A stretch of DNA of 64,000 nt from the NCBI RefSeq assembly GCF_003594935.2, contig NZ_CP043342.1, positions 558,001 to 622,000 on the forward strand, written 5' to 3'. Positions within the stretch are counted from its first letter, which is position 1; each line of letters starts with the position of its first letter. Source of the DNA: Enterobacter huaxiensis (GTDB lineage: Bacteria; Pseudomonadota; Gammaproteobacteria; Enterobacterales; Enterobacteriaceae). Below are positions 1-11,679 of this stretch, one piece after another. Both the position numbers and the translations under genes were made by a program. The notes under the pieces are model-generated. The model was not told the origin of the DNA. It saw only the letters and a list, made by a program, of their open reading frames with translations, and did not search any database.

Positions 1-1461
1 GAAGCAAAAGAAGAAGTGGGCGAACTGGTTGAATACCTGCGTGAGCCGAGCCGTTTCCAGAAACTGGGCGGTAAGATCCCGAAAGGCGTTCTGATGGTTG
101 GTCCTCCTGGTACCGGTAAAACCCTGCTGGCGAAAGCCATCGCGGGCGAAGCGAAGGTGCCGTTCTTTACTATTTCAGGTTCTGACTTCGTAGAAATGTT
201 CGTGGGTGTGGGTGCATCTCGTGTGCGTGACATGTTCGAACAGGCCAAGAAGGCAGCGCCGTGCATTATCTTCATCGATGAAATCGATGCCGTAGGCCGC
301 CAGCGTGGCGCAGGTCTGGGCGGTGGTCACGATGAACGTGAACAGACGCTGAACCAGATGCTGGTTGAGATGGATGGCTTCGAAGGTAATGAAGGTATTA
401 TCGTTATTGCCGCGACTAACCGTCCGGACGTACTTGACCCAGCGCTGCTGCGTCCAGGCCGTTTCGACCGTCAGGTTGTAGTTGGTCTGCCAGATGTTCG
501 CGGTCGTGAACAGATTCTGAAGGTTCACATGCGTCGCGTACCGCTGTCGCCAGATATCGACGCGGCAATCATCGCGCGTGGTACTCCGGGCTTCTCCGGT
601 GCAGATCTGGCTAACCTGGTCAACGAAGCTGCACTGTTTGCCGCTCGCGGTAACAAGCGCGTGGTCTCTATGGTGGAGTTCGAGAAAGCGAAAGACAAAA
701 TCATGATGGGTGCGGAACGTCGCTCCATGGTGATGACGGAAGCGCAGAAAGAGTCCACGGCATACCACGAAGCAGGCCATGCGATTATCGGTCGCCTGGT
801 GCCGGAACACGATCCGGTGCATAAAGTGACGATTATCCCGCGCGGTCGCGCACTGGGTGTGACGTTCTTCCTGCCTGAAGGCGACGCGATCAGCGCCAGC
901 CGTCAGAAACTGGAAAGCCAGATTTCAACCCTGTACGGCGGCCGTCTGGCAGAAGAGATTATCTACGGTGTGGAACATGTTTCTACCGGTGCGTCCAACG
1001 ACATTAAAGTCGCGACAAACCTGGCGCGTAACATGGTGACCCAGTGGGGCTTCTCCGACAAGCTTGGTCCACTGCTGTACGCAGAGGAAGAGGGTGAGGT
1101 GTTCCTGGGCCGTTCCGTAGCGAAAGCGAAGCATATGTCCGATGAAACGGCACGTATCATCGACCAGGAAGTGAAATTACTGGTGGAACGTAACTATGCA
1201 CGCGCACGCCAGATCCTGAACGACAATATGGACATCCTGCATTCGATGAAAGATGCGCTCATGAAGTATGAGACCATCGATGCTCCGCAGATTGACGACC
1301 TGATGGCTCGCCGCGACGTGCGTCCGCCAGCAGGCTGGGAAGACCCAGGCGCTTCCAACAATTCTGACAACAATGGCACCCCGCGTGCACCGCGTCCGGT
1401 CGATGAACCGCGTACGCCAAACCCGGGCAACACCATGTCAGAACAGTTGGGCGATAAGTAA
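1..1461 (+). CDS. ftsH: FtsH, ATP-dependent membrane zinc metalloprotease (5' end missing)
   Basis: This is the C-terminal three quarters of FtsH; the frame is open from base 1, so the two N-terminal membrane helices and periplasmic domain lie outside the window. FtsH is a hexameric inner-membrane AAA+ protease that degrades LpxC, sigma-32 and unassembled membrane proteins. The Walker A motif GPPGTGKT (about 88-120), Walker B IIFIDEID, the second region of homology around [19 protein letters not shown], and the zinc motif HEAGH (about 768-782) are all present. The C-terminus ends in the usual disordered Pro/Asn-rich tail. An intrinsic terminator follows before folP. Confidence 0.98.
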   Translation, partial: EAKEEVGELVEYLREPSRFQKLGGKIPKGVLMVGPPGTGKTLLAKAIAGEAKVPFFTISGSDFVEMFVGVGASRVRDMFEQAKKAAPCIIFIDEIDAVGRQRGAGLGGGHDEREQTLNQMLVEMDGFEGNEGIIVIAATNRPDVLDPALLRPGRFDRQVVVGLPDVRGREQILKVHMRRVPLSPDIDAAIIARGTPGFSGADLANLVNEAALFAARGNKRVVSMVEFEKAKDKIMMGAERRSMVMTEAQKESTAYHEAGHAIIGRLVPEHDPVHKVTIIPRGRALGVTFFLPEGDAISASRQKLESQISTLYGGRLAEEIIYGVEHVSTGASNDIKVATNLARNMVTQWGFSDKLGPLLYAEEEGEVFLGRSVAKAKHMSDETARIIDQEVKLLVERNYARARQILNDNMDILHSMKDALMKYETIDAPQIDDLMARRDVRPPAGWEDPGASNNSDNNGTPRAPRPVDEPRTPNPGNTMSEQLGDK

Positions 1462-1493
1462 GTCACTGCTGTTGACGAAACTGTCTGTACCTC

Positions 1494-1525
1494 AAACCCT
1501 GGAGCTTGCTCCGGGGTTTTTCTTT
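1494..1525 (+). terminator. Intrinsic terminator after ftsH
   Basis: A GC-rich hairpin with arms AACCCTGGAGC and (with one mismatch) GCTCCGGGGTT around a short loop is followed directly by a T-rich run. It sits 33 bases after the ftsH stop and 35 bases before the folP start. Confidence 0.85.
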
Positions 1526-1559
1526 TTTGTTTAACCATATCAATACCAGGGATTTGAAC

Positions 1560-2408
1560 ATGAAACTATTCGCCCAGGACTCGCATCTCGATCTCTCGCA
1601 TCCTCATGTGATGGGGATCCTGAATGTTACCCCTGACTCCTTCTCCGACGGCGGCACGCATAACACGCTTATCGAAGCGGTAAAGCACGCAAATTTAATG
1701 ATCAATGCGGGTGCCACCATCATTGACGTCGGCGGTGAATCGACGCGCCCAGGTGCGGCGGATGTTTCTGTGGAAGAAGAGCTGGCACGCGTGGTGCCGG
1801 TAGTTGAAGCTATTGCACAGCGTTTCGAAGTGTGGATTTCTGTTGATACCTCCAAGCCTGAAGTCATTCGTGAAGTAGCGAGAGTGGGCGCTCACATTAT
1901 TAATGATATCCGCTCGCTGACCGAGCCAGGTGCGATAGAGGCGGCAGCGGAAACCGGCCTGCCGGTTTGTCTGATGCACATGCAGGGCCAGCCGAAAACG
2001 ATGCAGGAAGCGCCTAAGTACGAAGATGTCTTTGCCGATGTGAATCGCTTCTTTATTGAGCATATTGCACGCTGCGAACGTGCGGGTATCGCAAAAGAGA
2101 AATTGCTGCTCGACCCGGGGTTCGGTTTCGGTAAAAATCTCTCCCACAACTATGAGCTGCTTGCGCGTTTATCGGAATTTCATCAGTTCGGCCTGCCGCT
2201 GCTGGTGGGTATGTCGAGAAAGTCGATGATTGGGCAGTTGCTGAATGTGGGGCCGAGCGAGCGTCTGAGCGGCAGCCTGGCGTGCGCGGTGATTGCAGCG
2301 ATGCAAGGCGCGCATATTATTCGTGTCCATGACGTCAAAGAAACAGTAGAAGCCATGCGTGTGGTAGAAGCCACACTGGCAGCGAAGGAAAAGAAACGCT
2401 ATGAGTAA
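1560..2408 (+). CDS. folP: Dihydropteroate synthase FolP
   Basis: The 282-residue product condenses 6-hydroxymethyl-dihydropterin pyrophosphate with p-aminobenzoate in folate synthesis and is the sulfonamide target. The N-terminal signature [15 protein letters not shown] and the later GGESTRPGA and DPGFGFGK motifs mark the TIM-barrel active site. The ATG at 1560 was chosen because it gives exactly the E. coli length; upstream in-frame codons lie in the ftsH terminator. The 3' end overlaps glmM by 8 bases, which suggests translational coupling as in E. coli. Confidence 0.97.
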   Translation: MKLFAQDSHLDLSHPHVMGILNVTPDSFSDGGTHNTLIEAVKHANLMINAGATIIDVGGESTRPGAADVSVEEELARVVPVVEAIAQRFEVWISVDTSKPEVIREVARVGAHIINDIRSLTEPGAIEAAAETGLPVCLMHMQGQPKTMQEAPKYEDVFADVNRFFIEHIARCERAGIAKEKLLLDPGFGFGKNLSHNYELLARLSEFHQFGLPLLVGMSRKSMIGQLLNVGPSERLSGSLACAVIAAMQGAHIIRVHDVKETVEAMRVVEATLAAKEKKRYE

Positions 2409-3738
2409 CCGTAAATATTTTGGTACCGATGGTATCCGTGGGCGCGTAGGCGATGCTCCAATCACCCCTGATTTTGTTCTGAAGCTGGGCTGGGCGGCTG
2501 GTAAGGTACTGGCGCGTCATGGCTCCCGTAAAATCATCATCGGCAAAGACACCCGCATCTCTGGCTATATGCTAGAGTCCGCGCTGGAAGCGGGCCTCGC
2601 CGCAGCGGGGCTGTCTGCCTCCTTTACGGGGCCAATGCCTACGCCTGCTGTTGCCTATCTGACGCGTACCTTCCGTGCGGAAGCGGGGATTGTTATTTCG
2701 GCTTCCCACAACCCATTCTATGACAACGGTATCAAGTTCTTCTCTATCGACGGCACCAAGCTGCCTGACGAAGTAGAAGAGGCGATTGAAGCCGAAATGG
2801 AAAAAGAGATCACCTGCGTCGACTCGGCTGAGCTGGGTAAGGCAAACCGTATTGTTGATGCGGCAGGCCGTTACATCGAATTCTGTAAAGGGACTTTCCC
2901 GAACGAATTGAGCCTGGCCCACCTGAAAATTGTGGTGGACTGCGCTAACGGTGCGACCTACCACATTGCGCCTAACGTCTTCCGCGAGCTGGGCGCGAAA
3001 GTGATCACCATCGGCTGCGAGCCGGACGGCCTGAACATCAATGAAGAAGTGGGCGCGACGGACGTTCGTGCTCTGCAGGCACGCGTGCTGGCGGAGAAAG
3101 CCGATCTCGGTATTGCCCTCGATGGCGACGGCGACCGCGTGATCATGGTTGACCACGAAGGTAATAAGGTCGACGGCGATCAAATCCTCTATATCATCGC
3201 CCGTGAAGGACTGCGTCAGGGGCAGCTGCGCGGCGGCGCGGTTGGCACGCTAATGAGCAACATGGGCCTGGAGCTGGCGCTGAAGCAGCTGGGTATCCCG
3301 TTTGTTCGCGCGAAAGTGGGTGACCGCTACGTGCTGGAAAAACTGCAGGAGAAGGGCTGGCGCATTGGCGCGGAAAACTCCGGCCACGTGATCCTTCTCG
3401 ACAAAACGACCACCGGTGACGGCATCGTGGCTGGCCTGCAGGTTGTGGCTGCCATGGCGCGCAACCACATGAGCCTGCACGATCTCTGCAGCGGCATGAA
3501 AATGTTCCCGCAGATCCTGGTTAACGTGCGTTTCACCGCCGGCAACGGCGATCCGCTGGAAAGTGATAACGTGAAGGCCGTTATGGCTGACGTTGAAGCT
3601 GCACTCGGCAATCGCGGACGCGTGCTGCTGCGTAAGTCGGGTACTGAGCCACTGATCCGCGTGATGGTTGAAGGCGAAGACGAAGCGCAGGTAACTGAAT
3701 ACGCACACCGTATTGCTGATGCAGTAAAAGCTGCATAA
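2401..3738 (+). CDS. glmM: Phosphoglucosamine mutase GlmM
   Basis: The 445-residue enzyme interconverts glucosamine-6-phosphate and glucosamine-1-phosphate, feeding UDP-GlcNAc, peptidoglycan and LPS synthesis. The phosphoserine motif ISASHNP places the catalytic Ser at residue 102, the metal-binding loop DGDGDR lies near residue 241, and the C-terminal phosphate-binding loop [10 protein letters not shown] is intact. Length matches the E. coli protein. Its start overlaps the folP stop by 8 bases and an intrinsic terminator follows. Confidence 0.98.
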   Translation: MSNRKYFGTDGIRGRVGDAPITPDFVLKLGWAAGKVLARHGSRKIIIGKDTRISGYMLESALEAGLAAAGLSASFTGPMPTPAVAYLTRTFRAEAGIVISASHNPFYDNGIKFFSIDGTKLPDEVEEAIEAEMEKEITCVDSAELGKANRIVDAAGRYIEFCKGTFPNELSLAHLKIVVDCANGATYHIAPNVFRELGAKVITIGCEPDGLNINEEVGATDVRALQARVLAEKADLGIALDGDGDRVIMVDHEGNKVDGDQILYIIAREGLRQGQLRGGAVGTLMSNMGLELALKQLGIPFVRAKVGDRYVLEKLQEKGWRIGAENSGHVILLDKTTTGDGIVAGLQVVAAMARNHMSLHDLCSGMKMFPQILVNVRFTAGNGDPLESDNVKAVMADVEAALGNRGRVLLRKSGTEPLIRVMVEGEDEAQVTEYAHRIADAVKAA

Positions 3739-3757
3739 CATTTCACGGTAAGTGTTT

Positions 3758-3786
3758 AAAAAGGCGGCGCTAGTCGCCTTTGTTTT
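3758..3786 (+). terminator. Intrinsic terminator after glmM
   Basis: Arms AAAGGCGGC and GTCGCCTTT pair around the loop GCTA with one G-T pair, and a T-rich stretch follows. It lies 20 bases after the glmM stop. Confidence 0.75.
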
Positions 3787-3962
3787 AAGCAATTAATGGC
3801 TTTTTGCTGTTTTTTTCCGCAGTTGATACAATGCGTCAAAAATGCCCTTGCGAAGGTCATTCGCTTTGGTTAGTATTCACACCCGCTTCAGTGGGAAACA
3901 CGAAATCCTGCTAATTGGTCGAAGCATTGGTATGCGGCAAATCCGCAAGGAACAGGTTGATT

Positions 3963-4295
3963 ATGTACGAAGCTCTTTTAGTTATTTTCCTTATTGTAGC
4001 CATCGCTCTTGTAGCGCTGATCATGCTGCAGCAAGGTAAAGGCGCTGATATGGGAGCCTCCTTCGGAGCAGGCGCTTCCGGTACGCTGTTTGGTTCAAGT
4101 GGTTCTGCGAACTTCATGACCCGCACCACGGCGATTCTGGCTACGCTGTTCTTCATCATCAGTCTGGTGCTGGGTAATATCAACAGCAACAAGACCAGTA
4201 AAGGAAGCGAGTGGGAAAATCTGAGCGCGCCAGCGAAAACTGAGCAAACTCAGCCAGCTGCACCGGCTAAGCCGACCAGCGATATCCCGCAGTAA
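3963..4295 (+). CDS. secG: Preprotein translocase subunit SecG
   Basis: SecG is the small accessory subunit of the SecYEG protein-conducting channel in the inner membrane. The 110-residue product has two transmembrane segments (about residues 3-22 and 55-74) joined by the Gly-rich loop QQGKGADMGASFG, and a Pro/Ala/Thr-rich tail. The ATG at 3963 is preferred over an upstream start 16 codons earlier because MYEALLV is the conserved N-terminus. A tRNA-Leu gene begins 10 bases after the stop, so the two are probably cotranscribed. Confidence 0.97.
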   Translation: MYEALLVIFLIVAIALVALIMLQQGKGADMGASFGAGASGTLFGSSGSANFMTRTTAILATLFFIISLVLGNINSNKTSKGSEWENLSAPAKTEQTQPAAPAKPTSDIPQ

Positions 4296-4304
4296 GTATT
4301 CAGT

Positions 4305-4391
4305 ACCGAGGTGGTGGAATTGGTAGACACGCTACCTTGAGGTGGTAGTGCCCTAACGGGCTTGTGGGTTCGAGTCCCATCCTCGGTACCA
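4305..4391 (+). tRNA. leuU: tRNA-Leu (anticodon GAG)
   Basis: An 87-base class II tRNA with acceptor arms ACCGAGG and CCTCGGT, a long variable arm, the T-arm GTTCGAG and an encoded CCA end. The anticodon loop TTGAGGT places GAG at 4339-4341, reading CUU/CUC leucine codons. Position after secG matches E. coli leuU. Confidence 0.97.
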
Positions 4392-4403
4392 ATATTCCAG
4401 AAG

Positions 4404-4429
4404 AAAGACGTCGAAAGACGTCTTTTTTT
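4404..4429 (+). terminator. Intrinsic terminator after tRNA-Leu
   Basis: The hairpin arms AAAGACGTC and GACGTCTTT are followed by seven T residues. It ends the secG-leuU transcript 13 bases after the tRNA. Confidence 0.85.
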
Positions 4430-4449
4430 GTTTGTGCTTTTTGCCGTTC

Positions 4450-4514
4450 GTAGGCCCGGTAAGCGCAGCGCCACCGGGCAAAATGGCGGGTGGCGCTGCG
4501 CTTACCCGCCCTAC
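4450..4514. repeat. REP pair (BIME) between leuU and argG
   Basis: Two inverted copies of a REP palindrome face each other: one of the GCCCGGTAAGCGCAGCGCC type at 4450-4479 and the opposite orientation at 4485-4514. They sit between two convergent transcription units, the usual REP location. Confidence 0.85.
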
Positions 4515-4524
4515 AAAATCCAAA

Positions 4525-4552
4525 TAAAAAAGGCGCCCATTGGGCGCCTTCT
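4525..4552 (-). terminator. Intrinsic terminator of argG
   Basis: Read on the minus strand, arms AAGGCGCCCA and TGGGCGCCTT form a near-perfect stem followed by a T run. It lies just downstream of the argG stop codon. Confidence 0.85.
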
Positions 4553-4569
4553 GCATTTCTCAGTAACGA

Positions 4570-5943
<1,374 letters not shown>

Positions 5944-5964
5944 TTAGAGACCGCTTTCGCTCTC

Positions 5965-6003
5965 GATGCATGTTTATGCAAAATAAGTGAGTATTCATTT
6001 AAT
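5965..6003 (-). promoter_or_regulatory. Two ARG boxes (ArgR operator) upstream of argG
   Basis: Two 18-base imperfect palindromes at 5965-5982 (core TGCATGTTTATGCA) and 5986-6003 (core TGAGTATTCATT) are separated by exactly 3 bases, the standard spacing for a hexameric ArgR operator. Each fits the TGAAT-N4-ATTCA type consensus with a few mismatches. They lie 49-87 bases upstream of the argG start. Confidence 0.8.
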
Positions 6004-6158
6004 CATCTTTTGTCGATGACCGAAAGAGAAGCCTGCATTTTTTGTAAAAAATTCCCTGTGTTTACCCTGACCGAAGTTAGGTTGACAGGTGGGGTCAACT
6101 ATCAATATACTAAACGCCGATTTTACGTCCCGTCTTCGGTACCAAATCCCAGCATTAT

Positions 6159-6187
6159 TTGCAAATTCTCACCAAAACGCGTAGAAT
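6159..6187 (+). promoter_or_regulatory. Promoter of the metY-rimP-nusA-infB operon
   Basis: A -35 element TTGCAA (6159-6164) and a -10 element TAGAAT (6182-6187) are 17 bases apart. Transcription would start about 10 bases upstream of the tRNA. This agrees with the known main promoter in front of metY in E. coli. Confidence 0.75.
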
Positions 6188-6202
6188 TTGCCACGTTTCA
6201 GG

Positions 6203-6279
<77 letters not shown>

Positions 6280-6288
6280 CTTTCCCAT

Positions 6289-6354
6289 AAAGTTCTTTTT
6301 CAAATATACTGTGAAGACCTAGAGGCTTCGTAGCTGGATTTGAAAAAATTCTTT
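6289..6354 (+). promoter_or_regulatory. Long-range duplex in the metY-rimP leader, likely RNase III processing site
   Basis: Bases 6289-6305 and 6338-6354 can form a 10-bp stem (TTTTTCAAAT with ATTTGAAAAA), a 3x3 internal loop and a further 4 bp. This is the kind of duplex cut by RNase III, and in E. coli the metY-nusA leader is known to be cleaved by RNase III to release the tRNA. The pairing is seen in the sequence; the cleavage here is inferred. Confidence 0.6.
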
Positions 6355-6403
6355 CAGAAAGTGCTCCAGGCCACAGTTGTGGCTATAGGGTTCAGTTATC
6401 TAA

Positions 6404-6428
6404 AGCCCCGATTTATCGGGGTTTTTTG
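6404..6428 (+). terminator. Terminator/attenuator between metY and rimP
   Basis: The stem AGCCCCGAT...ATCGGGGTTTTTTG is a typical intrinsic terminator. Because rimP-nusA-infB lie downstream in the same operon it must be leaky, as is known in E. coli, where NusA regulates its own operon at this leader. A weaker hairpin GGGC-TTTAC-GCCC with seven T residues follows at 6450-6469. Confidence 0.75.
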
Positions 6429-6486
6429 TTATCTGACTACAGAATAACTGGGCTTTACGCCCTTTTTTTATGTCTTGGGGGTGGGC

Positions 6487-6939
6487 TTGTCCACATTAGA
6501 GCAAAAATTAACAGAGATGATTACTGCACCGGTCGAAGCACTGGGCTACGAACTGGTTGGCATCGAATTCGTTCGCGGCCGCACATCGACGCTGCGCATC
6601 TATATTGATAGTGAAGATGGCATCAATGTTGATGATTGTGCTGATGTTAGCCACCAGGTCAGTGCCGTAATGGATGTTGAAGATCCGATTACCGTTGCGT
6701 ACAACCTGGAAGTTTCCTCACCTGGCCTCGATCGTCCGATGTTTACGGCCGAACACTATGTGCGCTTTACCGGTGAAGAAGTGGCTCTCGTTCTGCGTAT
6801 GGCCGTACAAAACCGCCGCAAATGGCAGGGTGTCATCAAAGCCGTTGAGGGCGAGATGATCACGGTGACAGTCGAAGGCAAAGATGAAGTGTTCGCGCTG
6901 AGTAATATCCAGAAGGCGAACCTGGTTCCCCACTTTTAA
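6487..6939 (+). CDS. rimP: Ribosome maturation factor RimP
   Basis: RimP helps assemble the 30S ribosomal subunit. The 150-residue product shows the N-terminal alpha/beta domain ([17 protein letters not shown], about 37-53), the motif VSSPGLDRP near residue 77 and a C-terminal SH3-like domain. The start is taken as TTG at 6487, preceded by GGGGGTGG as ribosome-binding site, because this gives the E. coli length; GTG at 6481 and TTG at 6475 are possible alternatives. A rare start codon may keep expression low. Confidence 0.92.
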   Translation: MSTLEQKLTEMITAPVEALGYELVGIEFVRGRTSTLRIYIDSEDGINVDDCADVSHQVSAVMDVEDPITVAYNLEVSSPGLDRPMFTAEHYVRFTGEEVALVLRMAVQNRRKWQGVIKAVEGEMITVTVEGKDEVFALSNIQKANLVPHF

Positions 6940-6967
6940 CAGTCTGGATTGAGGTGAAAAGCCCGCG

Positions 6968-8470
6968 ATGAACAAAGAAATTTTGGCTGTTGTTGAAGCC
7001 GTCTCCAACGAGAAATCACTGCCGCGTGAGAAGATTTTCGAAGCGCTGGAAAGTGCACTGGCTACAGCAACCAAGAAAAAATACGAACAAGAGATCGATG
7101 TCCGCGTAGAAATCGATCGTAAAAGCGGTGACTTCGATACATTCCGTCGTTGGGTAATCGTAGAAGAAGTGACCCAGCCGACCAAAGAGATCACCCTGGA
7201 AGCTGCACGTTACGAAGACGAAAGTCTGAACGTGGGCGAGTACGTTGAAGATCAGATTGAATCTGTTACCTTCGACCGTATCACCACCCAGACCGCGAAG
7301 CAGGTCATCGTACAGAAAGTGCGTGAAGCTGAACGTGCACTGGTTGTCGATCAGTTCCGCGATCAGGAAGGCGAAATCATCACCGGCGTGGTGAAGAAAG
7401 TTAACCGCGATAACATCTCTCTGGAAATTAAATCCGAAGGGCTGCCGGGTAACGCTGAAGCTGTGATCCTGCGTGAAGATATGCTGCCGCGTGAAAACTT
7501 CCGTCCAGGCGACCGTATCCGTGGTGTTCTGTACGCTGTGCGTCCAGAAGCGCGTGGTGCGCAGCTGTTCGTGACCCGTTCTAAACCAGAAATGCTGGTA
7601 GAACTGTTCCGTATCGAAGTGCCGGAAATCGGCGAAGAAGTTATCGAAATTAAAGCAGCGGCTCGCGATCCAGGTTCCCGTGCGAAAATCGCGGTGAAAA
7701 CCAACGACAAGCGTATCGACCCGGTCGGTGCTTGCGTGGGTATGCGCGGTGCGCGCGTTCAGGCGGTCTCTACCGAACTGGGCGGCGAGCGTATTGATAT
7801 CGTTCTGTGGGACGACAACCCGGCGCAGTTCGTGATCAACGCAATGGCTCCGGCTGATGTGGCGTCTATCGTTGTTGACGAAGACAAACACACCATGGAT
7901 ATCGCTGTAGAAGCGGGCAACCTGGCGCAGGCGATCGGCCGTAACGGTCAGAACGTACGCCTGGCGTCACAGCTCAGCGGCTGGGAACTCAACGTAATGA
8001 CCGTTGATGACCTGCAGGCTAAGCATCAGGCTGAAGCCCATGCGGCGATCGATACCTTCACCAAATACCTCGATATTGACGAAGATTTCGCCACTGTTCT
8101 GGTTGAAGAAGGTTTCTCTACGCTGGAAGAACTGGCCTATGTGCCAATGAAAGAGCTGCTGGAAATTGACGGTCTGGATGAAGCGACCGTTGAAGCCCTG
8201 CGTGAACGCGCTAAAAACGCACTGACCACCCTGGCACTGGCTCAGGAAGAAAGCCTTGGCGATAATAAGCCGGCTGATGACCTGCTGAATCTGGAAGGTC
8301 TTGATCGTGCGATTGCGTTCAAGCTGGCTGCCCGTGGTGTTTGTACGCTGGAAGATCTCGCTGAGCAAGGCGTTGATGACCTGGCTGATATCGAAGGTTT
8401 AACCGACGAGAAAGCCGGCGAACTCATCATGGCCGCACGTAATATTTGCTGGTTCGGCGACGAAGCGTAA
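6968..8470 (+). CDS. nusA: Transcription termination/antitermination factor NusA
   Basis: NusA binds RNA polymerase and controls pausing, termination and antitermination. The 500-residue product has the N-terminal RNAP-binding domain (1-125), an S1 domain (about 135-200, start [12 protein letters not shown]), two KH domains (about 200-345, with [10 protein letters not shown] and [11 protein letters not shown]), and two acidic repeats (about 365-425 and 440-495) of the gammaproteobacterial type. It is five residues longer than E. coli NusA, the difference lying in the linker between the acidic repeats. The start is 28 bases after rimP. Confidence 0.98.
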   Translation: MNKEILAVVEAVSNEKSLPREKIFEALESALATATKKKYEQEIDVRVEIDRKSGDFDTFRRWVIVEEVTQPTKEITLEAARYEDESLNVGEYVEDQIESVTFDRITTQTAKQVIVQKVREAERALVVDQFRDQEGEIITGVVKKVNRDNISLEIKSEGLPGNAEAVILREDMLPRENFRPGDRIRGVLYAVRPEARGAQLFVTRSKPEMLVELFRIEVPEIGEEVIEIKAAARDPGSRAKIAVKTNDKRIDPVGACVGMRGARVQAVSTELGGERIDIVLWDDNPAQFVINAMAPADVASIVVDEDKHTMDIAVEAGNLAQAIGRNGQNVRLASQLSGWELNVMTVDDLQAKHQAEAHAAIDTFTKYLDIDEDFATVLVEEGFSTLEELAYVPMKELLEIDGLDEATVEALRERAKNALTTLALAQEESLGDNKPADDLLNLEGLDRAIAFKLAARGVCTLEDLAEQGVDDLADIEGLTDEKAGELIMAARNICWFGDEA

Positions 8471-8494
8471 TAAACTGTAGCAGGAAGGAACAGC

Positions 8495-11185
8495 ATGACT
8501 GATGTAACTGTAAAAACGCTGGCTGCTGAGATTCAGACTTCCGTGGACCGCCTGGTACAGCAATTTGCTGATGCAGGGATCCCGAAGTCCGCTGATGACT
8601 CAGTGACCGCGCAAGAGAAACAAACCTTATTATCGCACCTGAACCGCGAACACGGTTCGGCGCCTGATAAACTGACGTTACAGCGTAAAACGCGCAGTAC
8701 GTTAAATGTTCCAGGTACCGGTGGCAAAAGCAAATCGGTACAAATCGAAGTCCGCAAGACACGCACCTTTGTAAAACGTGATCCGCAAGAGGCAGAACGC
8801 CTTGCCGCGGAAGAGCAGGCACAGCGTGAAGCGGAAGAACAAGCTCAGCGTGAGGCAGAAATTACTGCCAAACGTGAGGCAGAATTAAAAGCTGAACGTG
8901 AGGCCGCAGAAAAAGCGAAGCGCGATGCCAGTGATAAAGCGAAGCGTGACGCGGCGGAAAAAGACAAAGTGAGCAATCAACAGACTGACGAAATGACCAA
9001 AACAGCCCAGACGGAAAAAGCCCGTCGTGAAAATGAAGCGGCCGAACTGAAGCGTAAAGCGGAAGAAGAAGCTCGCCGTAAGCTGGAAGAAGACGCACGT
9101 CGTGTTGCTGAAGAAGCGCGCCGTATGGCAGAAGAAAACGAGAAGAACGGTATCAATCCTGTCGAGCAGACAGAAGACACCAGTGATTATCACGTAACCA
9201 CTTCTCAGCACGCACGCCAGGCAGAAGACGAAAACGACCGCGAAGTTGAGGGTGGCCGTGGCCGTACCCGCACCGCGTCGAAAACTGCCCGTCCTCAGAA
9301 GAAAGGCAATAAGCACGCTGAATCCAAAGCCGATCGCGAAGAAGCGCGTGCAGCGGGTCGCGGTGGTAAAGGCGGTAAGCGTAAAGGTTCCGCTCTGCAG
9401 CAGGGCTTCCAGAAGCCCGCTCAGGCCGTTAACCGTGACGTTGTGATTGGCGAAACCATCACCGTTGGCGATCTGGCGAACAAGATGGCGGTTAAAGGCT
9501 CTCAGGTCATCAAAGCGATGATGAAGCTGGGCGCAATGGCCACCATCAACCAGGTTATCGATCAGGAAACCGCACAGCTGGTTGCCGAAGAGATGGGCCA
9601 CAAAGTTATCCTGCGTCGTGAAAACGAGCTGGAAGAAGCAGTAATGAGCGACCGTGACACTGGCGCAGCGGCTGAACCGCGTGCACCGGTTGTGACCATC
9701 ATGGGCCACGTTGACCACGGTAAAACCTCTCTGCTCGACTACATTCGTTCTACTAAGGTTGCCTCCGGCGAAGCGGGTGGTATTACCCAGCACATCGGTG
9801 CTTACCACGTAGAAACCGATAACGGCATGATCACCTTCCTGGATACCCCAGGCCACGCCGCGTTTACCTCAATGCGTGCTCGTGGTGCTCAGGCAACGGA
9901 TATCGTTGTGCTGGTTGTTGCTGCTGACGATGGCGTGATGCCACAGACCATTGAAGCTATCCAGCACGCGAAAGCGGCGCAGGTGCCTCTGGTTGTTGCA
10001 GTTAACAAAATCGATAAGCCAGAAGCCGATATGGACCGCGTTAAGAACGAACTGTCTCAGTACGGCGTTATGCCGGAAGAGTGGGGCGGCGAAGCGCAGT
10101 TCATCCCTGTATCTGCTAAAGCAGGTACCGGTATCGACGACCTGCTGAACGCAATCCTGCTGCAGGCTGAAGTACTTGAGCTGAAAGCGATTCGTAACGG
10201 TATGGCGAGCGGTGCGGTCATTGAATCCTTCCTGGATAAAGGTCGTGGTCCGGTTGCAACCGTTCTGGTTCGCGAAGGTACGCTGAACAAGGGCGACATC
10301 GTTCTTTGCGGCTTCGAATACGGTCGCGTTCGTGCGATGCGTAACGAACTGGGTCAGGAAGTGCTGGAAGCAGGTCCATCCATTCCAGTGGAAATCCTGG
10401 GTCTGTCCGGTGTTCCGGCTGCCGGTGACGAAGTGACCGTTGTGCGTGACGAGAAGAAAGCGCGTGAAGTTGCACTGTATCGTCAGGGCAAATTCCGTGA
10501 AGTTAAGCTGGCTCGTCAGCAGAAATCTAAACTCGAGAACATGTTTGCGAACATGACCGAAGGCGAAGTTCACGAAGTGAACGTCGTACTGAAAGCCGAC
10601 GTTCAGGGGTCTGTGGAAGCGATCTCCGACTCCTTGCTGAAACTGTCTACCGACGAAGTTAAAGTGAAGATTATCGGTTCTGGCGTAGGTGGTATCACCG
10701 AAACCGACGCAACCCTGGCTGCAGCCTCTAACGCTATCCTGGTTGGCTTCAACGTTCGTGCGGATGCGTCTGCGCGTAAAGTGATTGAATCCGAAAGCCT
10801 GGATCTGCGCTACTACTCCGTCATCTATAACCTGATCGACGAAGTGAAAGCAGCGATGAGCGGCATGCTGTCTCCTGAGCTGAAACAGCAGATCATCGGT
10901 CTGGCTGAAGTACGTGACGTGTTCAAATCACCTAAATTCGGTGCGATCGCGGGCTGTATGGTTACCGAAGGTAACATCAAGCGTCACAACCCAATCCGCG
11001 TACTGCGTGACAACGTGGTTATCTACGAAGGCGAGCTGGAATCCCTGCGCCGCTTCAAAGATGACGTTAACGAAGTCCGTAACGGCATGGAATGTGGTAT
11101 CGGCGTTAAGAACTACAACGACGTTCGCGTTGGCGATATGATCGAAGTGTTCGAGATCATCGAAATTCAGCGTACTATCGCTTAA
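8495..11185 (+). CDS. infB: Translation initiation factor IF-2
   Basis: IF-2 is the GTPase that brings fMet-tRNA to the 30S subunit and promotes subunit joining. The 896-residue protein has the N-terminal IF2N domain, a long charged coiled coil rich in Ala/Glu/Lys/Arg (about 95-220), the G domain with GHVDHGKT (near residue 403), DTPGH and NKID, and the C-terminal fMet-tRNA domains. Internal starts equivalent to the E. coli shorter forms are visible: GTG at 8969 (residue 159) and ATG at 8993 (residue 167). It is six residues longer than in E. coli because of the coiled-coil repeats. Confidence 0.98.
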   Translation: MTDVTVKTLAAEIQTSVDRLVQQFADAGIPKSADDSVTAQEKQTLLSHLNREHGSAPDKLTLQRKTRSTLNVPGTGGKSKSVQIEVRKTRTFVKRDPQEAERLAAEEQAQREAEEQAQREAEITAKREAELKAEREAAEKAKRDASDKAKRDAAEKDKVSNQQTDEMTKTAQTEKARRENEAAELKRKAEEEARRKLEEDARRVAEEARRMAEENEKNGINPVEQTEDTSDYHVTTSQHARQAEDENDREVEGGRGRTRTASKTARPQKKGNKHAESKADREEARAAGRGGKGGKRKGSALQQGFQKPAQAVNRDVVIGETITVGDLANKMAVKGSQVIKAMMKLGAMATINQVIDQETAQLVAEEMGHKVILRRENELEEAVMSDRDTGAAAEPRAPVVTIMGHVDHGKTSLLDYIRSTKVASGEAGGITQHIGAYHVETDNGMITFLDTPGHAAFTSMRARGAQATDIVVLVVAADDGVMPQTIEAIQHAKAAQVPLVVAVNKIDKPEADMDRVKNELSQYGVMPEEWGGEAQFIPVSAKAGTGIDDLLNAILLQAEVLELKAIRNGMASGAVIESFLDKGRGPVATVLVREGTLNKGDIVLCGFEYGRVRAMRNELGQEVLEAGPSIPVEILGLSGVPAAGDEVTVVRDEKKAREVALYRQGKFREVKLARQQKSKLENMFANMTEGEVHEVNVVLKADVQGSVEAISDSLLKLSTDEVKVKIIGSGVGGITETDATLAAASNAILVGFNVRADASARKVIESESLDLRYYSVIYNLIDEVKAAMSGMLSPELKQQIIGLAEVRDVFKSPKFGAIAGCMVTEGNIKRHNPIRVLRDNVVIYEGELESLRRFKDDVNEVRNGMECGIGVKNYNDVRVGDMIEVFEIIEIQRTIA

Positions 11186-11194
11186 TTACCGATT

Positions 11195-11225
11195 GTAAGC
11201 CGGGATCGCCTCGCGCCACCCGGCA
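11195..11225. repeat. Degenerate single REP element
   Basis: A REP-like palindrome with arms GCCGGG and CCCGGC lies between infB and rbfA, directly before a terminator-like hairpin. Confidence 0.55.
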
Positions 11226-11233
11226 ATAATTTT

Positions 11234-11258
11234 AAAAAGGGGCTTTAGCCCCTTTTTT
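11234..11258 (+). terminator. Terminator-like hairpin between infB and rbfA
   Basis: The stem AAGGGGC-TTTA-GCCCCTT followed by a T run is a standard intrinsic terminator. rbfA and truB lie downstream and are known to be partly cotranscribed with infB, so termination is probably incomplete. Confidence 0.75.
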
Positions 11259-11274
11259 GTCTGGAGAATTTATT

Positions 11275-11679
11275 ATGGCGAAAGAATTTGGTCGCCCTCA
11301 GCGCGTAGCGCAGGAAATGCAGAAAGAGATCGCGCTCATTCTGCAACGTGAAATTAAAGACCCACGCGTGGGCATGATGACCACCGTCTCTGGCGTGGAA
11401 ATGTCTCGCGACCTGGCGTATGCCAAAGTGTTCGTGACCTTCCTGAATGACCAGGACGAAGCGGCCGTCAAAAATGGCATTAAAGCGCTGCAGGAAGCGT
11501 CTGGCTTCATCCGTTCACTGCTCGGTAAAGCGATGCGCCTGCGTATCGTGCCTGAGCTGACCTTCTTCTACGACAACTCGCTGGTCGAAGGTATGCGCAT
11601 GTCCAACCTGGTGACCAGCGTGGTGAAACACGACGACGAACGTCGCGTTAACCCAGCGGACGACAGCAAGGAGGACTGA
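11275..11679 (+). CDS. rbfA: 30S ribosome-binding factor RbfA
   Basis: RbfA is a KH-fold assembly factor for the 30S subunit, needed for 16S 5' end processing and growth in the cold. The 134-residue protein starts [20 protein letters not shown], and its core contains the conserved segments [19 protein letters not shown] and [10 protein letters not shown]. The ATG at 11275 follows a GGAG ribosome-binding site; an earlier in-frame start would lie in the terminator. Its stop TGA overlaps the truB ATG by one base. Confidence 0.97.
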   Translation: MAKEFGRPQRVAQEMQKEIALILQREIKDPRVGMMTTVSGVEMSRDLAYAKVFVTFLNDQDEAAVKNGIKALQEASGFIRSLLGKAMRLRIVPELTFFYDNSLVEGMRMSNLVTSVVKHDDERRVNPADDSKED

